This document shows positions 25,225 through 34,892 of a DNA stretch of 64,000 nucleotides, one piece after another. This stretch comes from Sulfurospirillum multivorans DSM 12446 (GTDB lineage: Bacteria > Campylobacterota > Campylobacteria > Campylobacterales > Sulfurospirillaceae). Positions within the stretch are counted from its first letter, which is position 1. Each line of letters starts with the position of its first letter. The notes beneath the pieces are model-generated. The model saw only the letters and a program-made list of their open reading frames with translations. It did no database searches and was not told the DNA's origin. A program made the position numbers and the translations under genes. The stretch is taken from assembly GCF_000568815.1 (NCBI RefSeq), contig NZ_CP007201.1:682001-746000 (forward strand), read 5' to 3'.

Positions 25225-26468
25225 TTAAAAACTCGATTCTGAACAAGATCAGCGCGATCTTTTTTCTCTCACTTTTTTTACTGGCGATGTTTTTTGCTCT
25301 TTTGTTGGAGCATCAAAGTGACAAAAACTTAGACAATATGAAACAGCGCCAAATTCAATCGGTCAACTACCTTTTAGTGATGTACCGAAACAACGTCGAA
25401 CCAGGCGATATTGAAGAGTATTTTAATAACTTTGGACTCAAAAAAGTCTCCAGCAAACACCTGCGTGATTCGGTATTGGAGCGCGGGGTGGTCATTTTTC
25501 AAAAGCTTTCACCCATTAGTCGTTTCTCCTCCATTGTCTACAATGATCGCTACTATCTTTTCATCGACAATTTCGAATCGAGCGTGCTTTTAGAGAGTCA
25601 AGACTACAAAAATTTTAACGAGAGTTTGTGGGTTGTTTTTGTCATAGCGCTTCTGATTTTGCTTTACATGTACATCTCTATTTTTAAAAGCATTGCTCCT
25701 TTGAAAACACTCAGTTCTCAAATACGTAAGTTTGCTTCGGGTGATCTTGAGATTGAATGCAAGAGTGAATCCAACGATGAGATCGGTGAAGTTGCCAATG
25801 AGTTTGACCGAGCGGTAAAAAAAATCCACGATCTGATTAACTCACGACAACTTTTTTTACGCACCATTATGCACGAGCTTAAAACGCCCATTGGCAAAGG
25901 GCGTATTGTCGCGGAGATGTTAGAGGATGAAACGGCTAAAAAGCGCTTGATTGGGGTTTTTGGAAGGCTGGATCTGCTCATTTCTGAGTTTTCAAAAATC
26001 GAGCAGATCACCTCGAAGCGTTACGATTTGAGTCTGAAAGAGTATTCGCTTTTACATGTAATCGATCAAGCGATTGATCTGTTGATGCTGGATGATAAAA
26101 AAAGAGAAGATCAAGTAAAAGTGGAGGGCGATTTTGATTTTAAAGTCACCGTTGATTTTGATTTGATGGCACTTGCGCTTAAAAACCTGATGGACAATGC
26201 GATGAAACACAGCCTCAACCACCGTGTTTACGTGAAAAGTGAAGGGCAAAAAGTGATCATTGCGAATGAAGGAGAACCGCTTAAAATGGCGATTGAAGAG
26301 TATTTTCAACCCTTTGTTTCGGGTTCAAAAGCGTGCGGAAGTGGGCTGGGCTTGGGACTTTACATCGTTAAAAACATCGTGGCACAGCACGGATTTGAAG
26401 TGCTGTATGGCTATGAAGAGGGCTTTCATCACTTTAGTATCGATTTTTCCAAAGAGTGTGCGTTATGA
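25221..26468 (+). CDS. racS: Sensor histidine kinase, RacS/ArsS-like
   Basis: 415 aa. TM1 at about residues 9-29, a periplasmic sensor of about 105 residues, TM2 at about 137-155, a HAMP linker, then the H-box MHELKTPIGKGR (phospho-His near 216). The ATPase domain has NLMDNAMKHS and GSGLGLGLYIVKNIV. An inner-membrane kinase that phosphorylates the upstream regulator. One palindrome copy (core 26052) is read as LLHVID; a related TTTACATGTACA at 25663 is imperfect. The stop overlaps recR as ATGA. Confidence 0.85.
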   Translation: MIKNSILNKISAIFFLSLFLLAMFFALLLEHQSDKNLDNMKQRQIQSVNYLLVMYRNNVEPGDIEEYFNNFGLKKVSSKHLRDSVLERGVVIFQKLSPISRFSSIVYNDRYYLFIDNFESSVLLESQDYKNFNESLWVVFVIALLILLYMYISIFKSIAPLKTLSSQIRKFASGDLEIECKSESNDEIGEVANEFDRAVKKIHDLINSRQLFLRTIMHELKTPIGKGRIVAEMLEDETAKKRLIGVFGRLDLLISEFSKIEQITSKRYDLSLKEYSLLHVIDQAIDLLMLDDKKREDQVKVEGDFDFKVTVDFDLMALALKNLMDNAMKHSLNHRVYVKSEGQKVIIANEGEPLKMAIEEYFQPFVSGSKACGSGLGLGLYIVKNIVAQHGFEVLYGYEEGFHHFSIDFSKECAL

Positions 26469-27034
26469 TGCGAGGGTTAGAGAAGTTCAATAAACTGGTT
26501 GAGGCATTTGAAAAGCTCCCCACTGTTGGTCGAAAATCTGCAGTACGTTTTGCCTACCATTTGGTCTTAAATGACACGTTTTCAGCGATGAAGCTCTCCA
26601 ATGCGATTGAGAGTGCGATCAAAAGTATTCGCAAATGCGAGCGTTGTGGCGCACTCAGCGAGCATGAGATTTGTGATATTTGTCTCGATGAGAGGCGCGA
26701 TGCTCAAAAGCTCTGCATTGTGGAGAGTGCGAAAGATATCTTTGTGCTCGAAGAGCATAAACTCTTTGAAGGGCGTTATTTTGTTTTGTGCGACTTGGAA
26801 GAGGAGACGCTTGGTAAGCTTGAGCGGATCGTGCATGAAGGGATTACCGAGATGATTTTTGCGCTCACCCCTTCTTTAGCCAATGACGCTTTGATTTTAT
26901 TTATCGAAGATAAACTCAAAAACCACCCCCTTCAGTTTACCAAGATCGCCCAAGGTGTACCCACAGGCGTTCATTTGGAAAATGTCGATATGCTCTCTCT
27001 CTCCAAAGCGTTGGAATCGCGCACCAAAACGTAA
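26465..27034 (+). CDS. recR: Recombination mediator RecR
   Basis: 189 aa from ATG 26465 (26468 is equally possible). The helix-hairpin-helix LPTVGRKSAVRFAYHL (about residues 18-33) and the zinc finger CERCGALSEHEICDIC (about 55-70) are diagnostic. A Toprim domain (LCIVESAKDIFVLEE) follows, then GVPTGVHLENVD near the end. Works with RecO to load RecA at gaps. The usual partner gene dnaX/ybaB is not adjacent; instead it is translationally coupled to the RacS-like kinase. Confidence 0.96.
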   Translation: MMRGLEKFNKLVEAFEKLPTVGRKSAVRFAYHLVLNDTFSAMKLSNAIESAIKSIRKCERCGALSEHEICDICLDERRDAQKLCIVESAKDIFVLEEHKLFEGRYFVLCDLEEETLGKLERIVHEGITEMIFALTPSLANDALILFIEDKLKNHPLQFTKIAQGVPTGVHLENVDMLSLSKALESRTKT

Positions 27035-27037
27035 ACG

Positions 27038-28858
27038 CTACGCCTCTTCGATTTGGTTGAAGAAGGTGTAACGATTCTTGCCCGCTTGTTTGGCGCAGTA
27101 CATCGCTTTGTCTGCATCACTGATGAGCTCTTCAGCGTTGCGTGTGTCACGAGGATAGATGCTAATCCCAATGCTCGCCGAGATACAAAGCTCAATTCCA
27201 TGGATTTCAATGACTTCATTCATCGCTTCTAAGATGCGTTGCACAATGATGTTGCATTCGCTGAGTTCTTCTAAGTTGGTCAAAAGGGCTATAAACTCAT
27301 CGCCTCCAAGACGCGCGATGGTCTCATTTTTACGCAACAATGAGGCAATGCGTTGTGAAACGGTGATCAGAAGTTCATCCCCAACGCCGTGCCCATACGT
27401 ATCATTAATCTCTTTAAATCCATCCAAGTCAATGTATAAAACCGCTAAATAGGTGCTGTAACGCTCTGCTTCTGCAATGGCTTGTTTGAGTCTGTCTTGC
27501 AGTAAACTGCGGTTTGGAAGGGAGGTGAGTGCATCGTGTTGGGCGAGATGCTCTAACGCTTTTTCATGCTCTTTGATAGTTGAAATATCCGTAAAAAGGG
27601 CTACAAAATTTTGAATTTCCCCTTCGCTGTCTTTAATGGCGCTGATGGTTAGCATCTCGGCGTAAATACTGCCATCTTTTCGACGATTCCAAATCTCCCC
27701 TTGCCAGTTTCCAAAGGTTGAAATGTTATGCCACATGTGCATGTAAAAAGGCATCTCTTGTCTTCCCGATTTTAGGATGCGAGGGTTACGTCCGAGAATT
27801 TCCTCGCGCTGATAGCCTGTAATGCGAACAAACGCATCATTGGCTTCAATAATGGTGCCATACGGATCGGTGATAATAATGCCTTCTCTCGCATGGGTAA
27901 AGACATTGGCGGCAAGTTGGAGCTTGGCATCGCTCTTACTCTTCTCAATGGCAAGGGCAATGAACTGAACTTCATCTTCAAGCAGTTTAATCTCACGTGG
28001 TGTCAGTGGTTTGTTTTGCAAAGAGCAGATGATCAAAAAACCAAGGGGCTGTTTGGATGCAGAGACAATAGGATTGATCCAGCAGTGTTGGTTTTGCTCA
28101 TGCAATGCCATCTTTGCATGCCACCAAGGTTCATGATCTAACGCATTCAAAAGATGCGGGGTTGCCTCTAAAGCGAGAAGTTGGGATAAAAAATTTCTAT
28201 CGCTATGAGCTGCTTGAATCAGCGTCGTGCTTAAACATTGCAGTTCATTGGAGGTTGCCCCTAGGTTGAGTTGATGGTTATTTTCATCCAAAAGAAGAAT
28301 GTTGCATCCAATGCAGCGGTGATGAATGGATTCGATGTCGCCTACCATTACATGTAAAATAGAAGAGAGCGGTGATGTATGGGTAATCATCTGTAAAATG
28401 TGTTTATGGTGGATTTCGTATTGTTGTGTATATTTGCGCTCATCAATGTTGGCGATCACACCTACGAGCCCAATTTTGGCCCCTTTAGCATCGTAAAAAG
28501 GTTTGCCTGTCAGGCGTCCCCAAAAGATGCTGCCATCTTCTTTGTAGTAGATACACTCTAAATCCACAGAGTCTATTTTGTTCGTAAGGAGCGCTATCAT
28601 CTTTTGCCTGCCAAGCTCTCGCTCTAGTGGGTGAATGAGCTCGACATACTCTTTTCCAATCAGTGTTTCAAGTGGGTACAAAAACATCTCTTGCATGCGT
28701 TGATTGGCTTGGATGATGTACCCCTTAGGATTGATGAGAAAAATGGCAACACTGGAGGTATCTAAGATTTGTTTAAAAAGAACCTCTTGTTCGTCAAGCG
28801 TTTGCGTGACGCTATTGGATGAAAACAGTGTATTGAAAAGTTTAGAAATCAGGCTCAT
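27038..28858 (-). CDS. PAS-GAF-like-PAS-GGDEF diguanylate cyclase
   Basis: 606 aa, no membrane segment. First PAS domain about residues 25-145 (FLINPKGYIIQANQRM; YYKEDGSIFWGRL), a GAF-like region about 150-310, a second PAS about 315-435 (IIITDPYGTIIEANDAF; GRNPRILKSG), and a GGDEF domain about 440-600 with intact RLGGDEF near 515. The product-inhibition RxxD site is changed to RKNE. A cytosolic c-di-GMP synthase sensing an internal signal, possibly redox or oxygen. Convergent with recR with 3 bases between stops. Palindrome copy at 28348 reads as LHVM. Confidence 0.9.
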   Translation of the reverse strand: MSLISKLFNTLFSSNSVTQTLDEQEVLFKQILDTSSVAIFLINPKGYIIQANQRMQEMFLYPLETLIGKEYVELIHPLERELGRQKMIALLTNKIDSVDLECIYYKEDGSIFWGRLTGKPFYDAKGAKIGLVGVIANIDERKYTQQYEIHHKHILQMITHTSPLSSILHVMVGDIESIHHRCIGCNILLLDENNHQLNLGATSNELQCLSTTLIQAAHSDRNFLSQLLALEATPHLLNALDHEPWWHAKMALHEQNQHCWINPIVSASKQPLGFLIICSLQNKPLTPREIKLLEDEVQFIALAIEKSKSDAKLQLAANVFTHAREGIIITDPYGTIIEANDAFVRITGYQREEILGRNPRILKSGRQEMPFYMHMWHNISTFGNWQGEIWNRRKDGSIYAEMLTISAIKDSEGEIQNFVALFTDISTIKEHEKALEHLAQHDALTSLPNRSLLQDRLKQAIAEAERYSTYLAVLYIDLDGFKEINDTYGHGVGDELLITVSQRIASLLRKNETIARLGGDEFIALLTNLEELSECNIIVQRILEAMNEVIEIHGIELCISASIGISIYPRDTRNAEELISDADKAMYCAKQAGKNRYTFFNQIEEA

Positions 28859-29003
28859 AAAACGCTCTCTTTGAAAAATGTCACGTACAGTTTGACGCGT
28901 AGTGTAACATAAAAATTTGGATTATTAAATGGATTTTTGGCTTTTTTGATCTAAAAAATAAGTTGGAAAGATTAATAAAATAAATAAGAAAATAATAAGC
29001 TTT

Positions 29004-30818
29004 TTAAAGCCTTTTTGCCTCCGTTACCATGTGATCGAGGATGGTGAAAAGCTCTTTACTTTTCAGCTCAACTGCTCTGAAATTCTCTAAAATTTTCTCC
29101 GCTTCTTCAACACAACTTCCTTTAGCAATGCACGCTAAAGAGGCGCGTACCTTCTCATGGACACTGTGGTGAGGCTCTTCCAAAAGTGGATAACTTGCCA
29201 CAGAACTAAAGGCTTTTTTGCCATCGCCCATTTCATACCATTTACCTAATCTACACTGATGATGGTCTCCAAATGTGGCTTTCTCATCATTTTTAAAGAG
29301 GGTATTATAGGCATTGAGTTTGAAGATAATATGGTCAAGTTTAGCAAGTTCAATGAAAATATCATAGGAGATCAGAAGATTTTCACGGCGAATGGTATCG
29401 GCATTGGTTGTAAGCTCTTGTAACCTCTCTTTAAAGCATTCGACCTCCTCAACGGAGCTTTTGACATAGGCTTCCGTGCTTTCACTGCTCTCCACCATCG
29501 TTTCGGCGTTTTGTTTCAAAATGTTGATCGTCGCTTCTACTTCGGTGGTCGCTTTTTGCGTACGTTCAGCCAATTTTCGCACTTCATCGGCAACGACGGC
29601 AAATCCCCGCCCGTGTTCACCTGCGCGCGCCGCTTCAATCGCCGCATTGAGTGCTAAGAGGTTGGTTTGATCGGAAATATCTTTAATCAGTGCAATGACC
29701 TGCGCAATCTCTTGGGTGCTGTGTTTAACGCCATTGGCGTTGGTACGGGTATCATCGATCTTAACAACAATACTCTCCATAGAGGAGATGATTTGATCGG
29801 TACTCTGGTGAACATTTTGAACAACGATGGAGGTTTGGTCATTCAGCTCTAAAATGGACTGCAGCGTTCCAATGGTTGTCTGCATCGTAGATTGGATGGC
29901 AAGGCTTCCGTGAATTGCCCCTTCACTCATCAGGTCGGTAAGTGAGATCATAAGCTGAGAGCGTTTCATGTGTTGATGAATCTGCTCATGCGCCTCTTTT
30001 ATCTTCTGTTCTTCTTCTTTGGCAAGGTGAACATTGTGTTCAAATTTATCAAAAAGAAGGTTGAAATTACGAGACGTTTGTGCGATTTCGTCGCTGCTCT
30101 CAATGGGTAAACGGCTGGAGAGATCACCTTGTTCGGAGGCTAAAGACGCTGCAATGGATTTGAGGCGGTTGATGTTCTTTAGAATCGTAGTATTAGTAAA
30201 TCCTAAAATAGCCAGTAAAAGAAAAACGCCTAACAATGCGGTTAGTAAAAGGGTTATAAATCCTGTTTTAAGTGCGCTATCGGCACGTGCCTCATCATTT
30301 TGTGCGTGCTGATTGGCGAGAATAACCAGTTGGTCGATATAGCTTCTATGTGTGTCATATGCGGTTTTGAGTTTCCCTAGTACCAACGCTTGGGCTTTGT
30401 CAAGATCGTGGGTGTCGATGGCAGGCAGAAACTCTTTTTCGGTGATTTCAAAATAGTTTAATGCGGAGTTTTTGATCTCATTGCGCACCAATTGTTTCAT
30501 CGTTGGCTCAACATCACTCTCCAACCAGTACCCTTGACGGTCCATAAAATCTTTCTTTAACGCGAGTAATTTTGTTTTAAGTTCGGCAATTTGCGCTCTG
30601 TCGCTTGTCAGCATCGCGTACGTAATCAAACGGGTTTCGATGATATACTCAGGTGGAGGAAGAATGTCGGCAAGCAGGTCTTTGGAAAGGATAATTTTGG
30701 TGTAGAGATCGCCTTTGATTTGCACGGCGTTGATGGTCACAAAAGAGACCCCAATCACAAGTGCCACGACGAGCACGCTGAGTATAGCTGTAAGGATTAA
30801 TCGTAGTTTGATGGTCAT
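29004..30818 (-). CDS. Methyl-accepting chemotaxis protein with C-terminal CZB zinc domain
   Basis: 604 aa. TM1 at about 8-28, a periplasmic helical-bundle sensor (about 30-188), TM2 at about 190-212, HAMP ([17 protein letters not shown]), signalling hairpin tip with [20 protein letters not shown] and [13 protein letters not shown]. The last 120 residues carry the CZB zinc site: [30 protein letters not shown], giving the 3His/Cys set. CZB domains respond to zinc or hypochlorous acid. Forms arrays with CheA/CheW at the inner membrane; no other che genes lie nearby. Confidence 0.93.
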   Translation of the reverse strand: MTIKLRLILTAILSVLVVALVIGVSFVTINAVQIKGDLYTKIILSKDLLADILPPPEYIIETRLITYAMLTSDRAQIAELKTKLLALKKDFMDRQGYWLESDVEPTMKQLVRNEIKNSALNYFEITEKEFLPAIDTHDLDKAQALVLGKLKTAYDTHRSYIDQLVILANQHAQNDEARADSALKTGFITLLLTALLGVFLLLAILGFTNTTILKNINRLKSIAASLASEQGDLSSRLPIESSDEIAQTSRNFNLLFDKFEHNVHLAKEEEQKIKEAHEQIHQHMKRSQLMISLTDLMSEGAIHGSLAIQSTMQTTIGTLQSILELNDQTSIVVQNVHQSTDQIISSMESIVVKIDDTRTNANGVKHSTQEIAQVIALIKDISDQTNLLALNAAIEAARAGEHGRGFAVVADEVRKLAERTQKATTEVEATINILKQNAETMVESSESTEAYVKSSVEEVECFKERLQELTTNADTIRRENLLISYDIFIELAKLDHIIFKLNAYNTLFKNDEKATFGDHHQCRLGKWYEMGDGKKAFSSVASYPLLEEPHHSVHEKVRASLACIAKGSCVEEAEKILENFRAVELKSKELFTILDHMVTEAKRL

Positions 30819-30900
30819 AGTAGAGCCTTTTATTAAAATTTAAGGCGTTCGAAAGGTTCAAGAGAGTGCGTATGCAATTTATATTCCAATGCGATGATTT

Positions 30901-30906
30901 ATTATA
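30901..30906 (-). promoter_or_regulatory. -10 element of the chemoreceptor gene
   Basis: TATAAT on the minus strand, about 82 bases upstream of the start at 30818. The leader in between is AT-rich and otherwise unremarkable. Confidence 0.35.
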
Positions 30907-30984
30907 AGATAAATTTACAAAATTTTTTTAAAAATATTATTAGTGTATATGGAATAAGGAGAAAAACTCTTTTGCAGTGCAGGA

Positions 30985-31010
30985 AAGGAAGCTTACATGT
31001 AAACTTCCTT
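30985..31010. terminator. Extended inverted repeat built around a palindrome copy
   Basis: AAGGAAG (30985-30991), the core TTACATGTAA (30993-31002), then CTTCCTT (31004-31010): a near-perfect 26-bp palindrome with one mismatch pair, 8 bases beyond the acyl-CoA ligase stop. Likely the 3' end of the long minus-strand array. Confidence 0.5.
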
Positions 31011-31017
31011 CCTCTTT

Positions 31018-32658
31018 TTAGTGACTGTATTTCTTACGCAGTTCTCTTTTATCGATTTTCCCAACGCTGGTTTTATCGATGCTTTCGACAAATTTTATTT
31101 TTAAGAGCATACTTTCTCGTGCCATAATCCCTTTGTTAATAAATTCCTTAGCGTGCAGCAGCAGCTCTTTATCGCTGAGTGGCTTCGCGGGATCTTTCAC
31201 GACAAGTGCAAGTGGCCGCTCTCCCCATTTATCATCATTGATACCAATGACGGCAACCTCTTTAACAAAAGGATGACGGTTGATGATGTCTTCAAGCTCC
31301 AGCGAAGAGACCCATTCCCCGCCCACTTTGATAATGTCTTTCATGCGATCCGTGATCTTGATATAGCCTTTTTCATCCATGGTGGCGATATCGCCTGTAT
31401 GCAGATAACCGCCATGCCAGAGAAGTTCAGAGTTTTTTTGATCTTTAAAATAGCCTTGTGTGAGCCACGGAGAGCGCACGACAATTTCACCCGAATGTGC
31501 ACCATCTTGAGGCAATGATTGCATCGTTTCATCCACCACATGAATCTCCACGAGTGCCATGGAACGTCCCGTTTTAATGCGAATGTCGCTTTGTGCATCA
31601 TCATCCCTCTCTAACATTTCAGGCGTGAGCTGTGCAATGCTTAAAATGGGACACGTCTCGCTCATGCCGTATCCTGTAAACATATCAATGCCTCTTTTAA
31701 GGGCTTCTTGGCACATTGCTTTGGGAAGTGCCGCTCCTCCAATCATGACTTTCCAACCACGTAGATCGACCTCATGGATTTTAGGCGAATTAAAAAGCAT
31801 GTGCATAATAGTCGGAACGCAATGCGAAAAGGTGACTTTTTCTGTGTCGATCAGCTCCAAAAGCAGGTCGGGAATGTAACGCCCTGGATAGACCTGTTTG
31901 ACCCCGAGCATCGTCGCAACATAGGGCAATCCCCACGCATGGACATGAAACATCGGCGTGATGGGCATATAAACATCCCCTTGGCGAAAATTGCCTTGAT
32001 GTGGGGCGCTTCCGAGTGTCGAAAGTGTTCCTAAGGTATGAAGCACTAGTTGGCGATGGGTAAAGTAGACACCTTTGGGAAATCCTGTCGTTCCTGTCGT
32101 ATAAAACGTCGTCGCACGCGTGTTTTCATCAAAGTCTGGAAACTCAAAAAAATCGGGTTCTTTGTCTAGCAATGCTTCGTATTCACCTTTTACATGTAAA
32201 GAGGTGGGTGGCATTTTTTCATCATCGCATAGCACAATAAAATGCTCCACATCCAGCCTTCCTTTGATCTGCTCAAGGACCGGCAAAAAGTCGGTATGGG
32301 CTAAGATCACATCATCTTCCGCATGATCAATCGTGTAGAGAATCTGCTCTGGGCTGAGACGAATATTGATCGTGTGTAAAATAGCTCCTAGCATCGGAAT
32401 CGCAAAATAGCACTCCAAATAACGGTGTGAATCATAATCCATCACCGCTACCGTATCGCCTTTTTTCACACCAAGAGCGCTTAGCATATGGGCGAGTTTA
32501 TGCACACGTTTTTTAAATGTCGCGTAGGTAAAACGCTTCTCACCGCGATAGACGATTTCTTGGTTTGGATCGAAATAAATCGGAGCGTTGAGAATGTTTT
32601 TAATCAAGAGTTGATACTCATGCGCATAAGGGTTTTTCAGGGTATGTTCAAGTTGCAT
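31018..32658 (-). CDS. Acyl-CoA ligase (AMP-forming, fatty-acid type)
   Basis: 546 aa, ANL superfamily. P-loop-like TTFYTTGTTGFPKGVYFTHR (about residues 188-207), FHVHAWGLPY, GYGMSET (about 332-338), HTGDIATMDEKGYIKITDR and the C-terminal catalytic Lys in KTSVGKIDKRELRKKY. Activates a carboxylic acid to acyl-AMP and then acyl-CoA. Resembles medium/long-chain fatty-acid ligases rather than acetyl-CoA synthetase. AAGGAGAG precedes the ATG; 20 bases after aroE, hence probably the last gene of the array. Palindrome copy at 32190 reads as LHVK. Confidence 0.88.
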   Translation of the reverse strand: MQLEHTLKNPYAHEYQLLIKNILNAPIYFDPNQEIVYRGEKRFTYATFKKRVHKLAHMLSALGVKKGDTVAVMDYDSHRYLECYFAIPMLGAILHTINIRLSPEQILYTIDHAEDDVILAHTDFLPVLEQIKGRLDVEHFIVLCDDEKMPPTSLHVKGEYEALLDKEPDFFEFPDFDENTRATTFYTTGTTGFPKGVYFTHRQLVLHTLGTLSTLGSAPHQGNFRQGDVYMPITPMFHVHAWGLPYVATMLGVKQVYPGRYIPDLLLELIDTEKVTFSHCVPTIMHMLFNSPKIHEVDLRGWKVMIGGAALPKAMCQEALKRGIDMFTGYGMSETCPILSIAQLTPEMLERDDDAQSDIRIKTGRSMALVEIHVVDETMQSLPQDGAHSGEIVVRSPWLTQGYFKDQKNSELLWHGGYLHTGDIATMDEKGYIKITDRMKDIIKVGGEWVSSLELEDIINRHPFVKEVAVIGINDDKWGERPLALVVKDPAKPLSDKELLLHAKEFINKGIMARESMLLKIKFVESIDKTSVGKIDKRELRKKYSH

Positions 32659-32678
32659 ACACTCTCCTTGGGTAAAAT

Positions 32679-33470
32679 TTAGAGATCAAACGCAGGGCGC
32701 ATCAACGATTCGATCGTTTTAACGTCATAATGTTTGGAGAAGAAAAGGTTAAACGCAAGAACCCCTTGGTACAAAAGCATCTCTTTGCCATCTTTACATG
32801 TAAGCTGATGGCTTCGTGCCAGTTCTAAAAAAGGGGTTGGTGTGTTGTAGATCACATCAAAAGCGTATTTGGCGTCTTGAAACAGAGTCTCTAAAAGGGT
32901 TTTGTCGCACGGGAATACTTCTTCTTTGAGTCCTGCTGAGGTGGTGTTGATGATGAGGTCATACGCGTTACATGTAAAGGTTTCCCATGTGTTACATGTA
33001 AAGCCTTTGGCTTCAAAAAAAGCGAGTCTGGAGGCGGAGCGGTTGAGAATGGTGGTTTCGATTTGGTGTGTTTTTAAAATCATCGCAATCGCTTTTGCCG
33101 TTCCTCCTGCTCCTAAAATCAGGGCATTGCGAAGATACCCAAAGCTTTTAATCGCTTCGTAAAAGCCCTGCGCATCTGTGTTGTAGCCGATGACGCGTGC
33201 TCCTTCACTGACCAGTGTATTGACCGCGCCAATCTCTTTGGCAAGCCCTCGTACTTCATCGCATTGGGCATACGCTACCTCTTTATGGGGCACCGTGACA
33301 TTTGCCCCTTGAAGATTCATCGCACGAAAGGTTGCCAGCAATTTTTCAGGCTCTTTAATGGTTTTACGCACATAACAGCCATTGAGGTTTAAGGCGTTCA
33401 AAACGGTGTTATGCAGTCTTGGGGAGATCGAATGGGTAACAGGATCGCCAAAAATACTAAAGAGTAACAT
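32679..33470 (-). CDS. aroE: Shikimate dehydrogenase
   Basis: 263 aa, typical length. FSIFGDPVTHSISPRLHN at the N-terminus (shikimate-binding Ser residues), NVTVPHKE with the catalytic Lys (about residues 60-67), and the NADP-binding ALILGAGGTAKAIA (about 117-130). Reduces 3-dehydroshikimate in aromatic amino-acid synthesis. Contains three palindrome copies (cores 32794, 32968, 32992), all read in the frame giving (L/F)-T-C-(K/N). Eight bases from trpE, which draws on the same pathway's end product. Confidence 0.96.
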   Translation of the reverse strand: MLLFSIFGDPVTHSISPRLHNTVLNALNLNGCYVRKTIKEPEKLLATFRAMNLQGANVTVPHKEVAYAQCDEVRGLAKEIGAVNTLVSEGARVIGYNTDAQGFYEAIKSFGYLRNALILGAGGTAKAIAMILKTHQIETTILNRSASRLAFFEAKGFTCNTWETFTCNAYDLIINTTSAGLKEEVFPCDKTLLETLFQDAKYAFDVIYNTPTPFLELARSHQLTCKDGKEMLLYQGVLAFNLFFSKHYDVKTIESLMRPAFDL

Positions 33471-33478
33471 AGTGGATG

Positions 33479-34891
33479 CTACTCTTTCAGATCATCAAGT
33501 GAGCTGGTCATGGCTCCTAGTTTATTGGTCACTTCGAGGTATTCAAGCTCAGGTTTACTGTCCGCCACAATGCCACCCCCTGCTTGGAAAATGATTTTTT
33601 CTTCATCGAGATACGCGGTTCGAATCATAATACAGCTGTCCATATTGCCATCAAATCCAAAATAACCCGCAGCACCACTGTAAAAACTTCGCTTCAACCC
33701 TTCAAAATCGCTAATAAGCTCCATTGCACGAATTTTTGGCGTTCCTGTCATTGTTCCTGCTGTAAAGGTTGCGGCAAAAAGATCGAACATATCGTATTTG
33801 GCATCGAGCACTGCTTCAATGTCGCTGACCATGTGCATCACGTGAGAATAACGCTCCACGCGCATCATCTCTTTAACTTTCACACTGCCCACATGTGCCA
33901 CGCGACCAAGATCGTTACGACCAAGATCGATCAGCATCAAATGCTCAGCGCGCTCTTTTTCATCACTCAGCATCTCTTTTTCGTACGCCATATCTTTTTC
34001 GTATGTCGATCCACGTTTGCGCGTACCTGCAATCGGACGCAAGGTAATGCGTCCATCTTTTAGCCCAACCATCACTTCAGGTGAACTGCCAATGATCGCA
34101 AATTTGGGATAGGAGAGGTAGAACATATACGGCGATGGATTTTTCTGGCGCAAAATACGGTAAAAACTCAAACGATCAATTTTTGCGTATTGTGTAAAAC
34201 GATTGGACATCAAAATCTGAAAAACATCGCCACTGCGAATCATCTCTTTGGCTTGTGCGACCATCTCGAAAAAGTGCTCTTTGGAAAGTGCAAACGAGCT
34301 TTTGCTTTTATCGACAACGGCTGTTTGAATCGGAATGTGAATATGTGGCTCTTTAAGTGTTGATTCAATGGCATCGAGTTGATCGGCAATATTCGGAACA
34401 AAGGTGGTTAGGATCAATGTATTGGTTTTATGCGAAAAGGTACAGACCAGTTTTGGGCGCATCAGGTCGATTTCTGGGATGTGAAGCTCATCTTTGAGTT
34501 TGTCCATATGTGAGCGTAAACGTGGCTCAAAAATCTTTACAGCATCGTACCCAATGTAGCCGATAAAGCCATCCACAAAACCAATCCCAAGCTCTTTGGC
34601 ATAGTTTTGGTAGAGCGTTTTATCCAGCTGCGCGTAACGTTTTTTTAAAAATGTAAACGGATTAGCGCCTAAATCGTGTGAAATACCCTCTTCATCGATA
34701 TGTACCGCTATATCATTTTGATGAATGAGACGTTCACGTGCGCCAATAAAGAGAAAACTAAAATTGCCATCGTTGTTGTTGATGGCACTTTCAAACAAAA
34801 AGCAGAGCTCACCTTTAAAATAATCCTGCAATTTTGCAAAGATCGTAATCGGGGTGAGCTGATCGAAAAGAATTTTACGAGAGCTTAGCAC
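33479..34891 (-). CDS. trpE: Anthranilate synthase component I family (TrpE)
   Basis: 470 aa. The N-terminal FLFESAINNN corresponds to the LLES element that binds tryptophan for feedback inhibition, favouring TrpE over PabB. The chorismate-binding domain shows PSPYMFYLSY, IGSSPEVMVGL, RPIAGTRKRG and GTMTGTPKIRAMELI plus GGGIVADSKPELEYLE. Makes anthranilate from chorismate with a TrpG/PabA amidotransferase, which is not adjacent. It lies between the SPOR and aroE genes, where I recall C. jejuni having the two side by side. Confidence 0.87.
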   Translation of the reverse strand: MLSSRKILFDQLTPITIFAKLQDYFKGELCFLFESAINNNDGNFSFLFIGARERLIHQNDIAVHIDEEGISHDLGANPFTFLKKRYAQLDKTLYQNYAKELGIGFVDGFIGYIGYDAVKIFEPRLRSHMDKLKDELHIPEIDLMRPKLVCTFSHKTNTLILTTFVPNIADQLDAIESTLKEPHIHIPIQTAVVDKSKSSFALSKEHFFEMVAQAKEMIRSGDVFQILMSNRFTQYAKIDRLSFYRILRQKNPSPYMFYLSYPKFAIIGSSPEVMVGLKDGRITLRPIAGTRKRGSTYEKDMAYEKEMLSDEKERAEHLMLIDLGRNDLGRVAHVGSVKVKEMMRVERYSHVMHMVSDIEAVLDAKYDMFDLFAATFTAGTMTGTPKIRAMELISDFEGLKRSFYSGAAGYFGFDGNMDSCIMIRTAYLDEEKIIFQAGGGIVADSKPELEYLEVTNKLGAMTSSLDDLKE

Positions 34892-34892
34892 C

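Noticed and set aside
25662..25674. CTTTACATGTACA in the kinase gene as another palindrome copy
   Set aside because: The right arm is broken (ACA instead of AAA), so it was not counted. Likewise CTTACATGTCA (61266), GTTACATGTAGA (13565), CCACATGTGC (27731), CTACATGTAA (50229) and the ACATATAA variant at 58688.
33584..34063. Open frame of 159 aa on the plus strand opposite trpE
   Set aside because: His/Cys-rich because of the codon pattern of the opposite strand; not a metal-binding gene.
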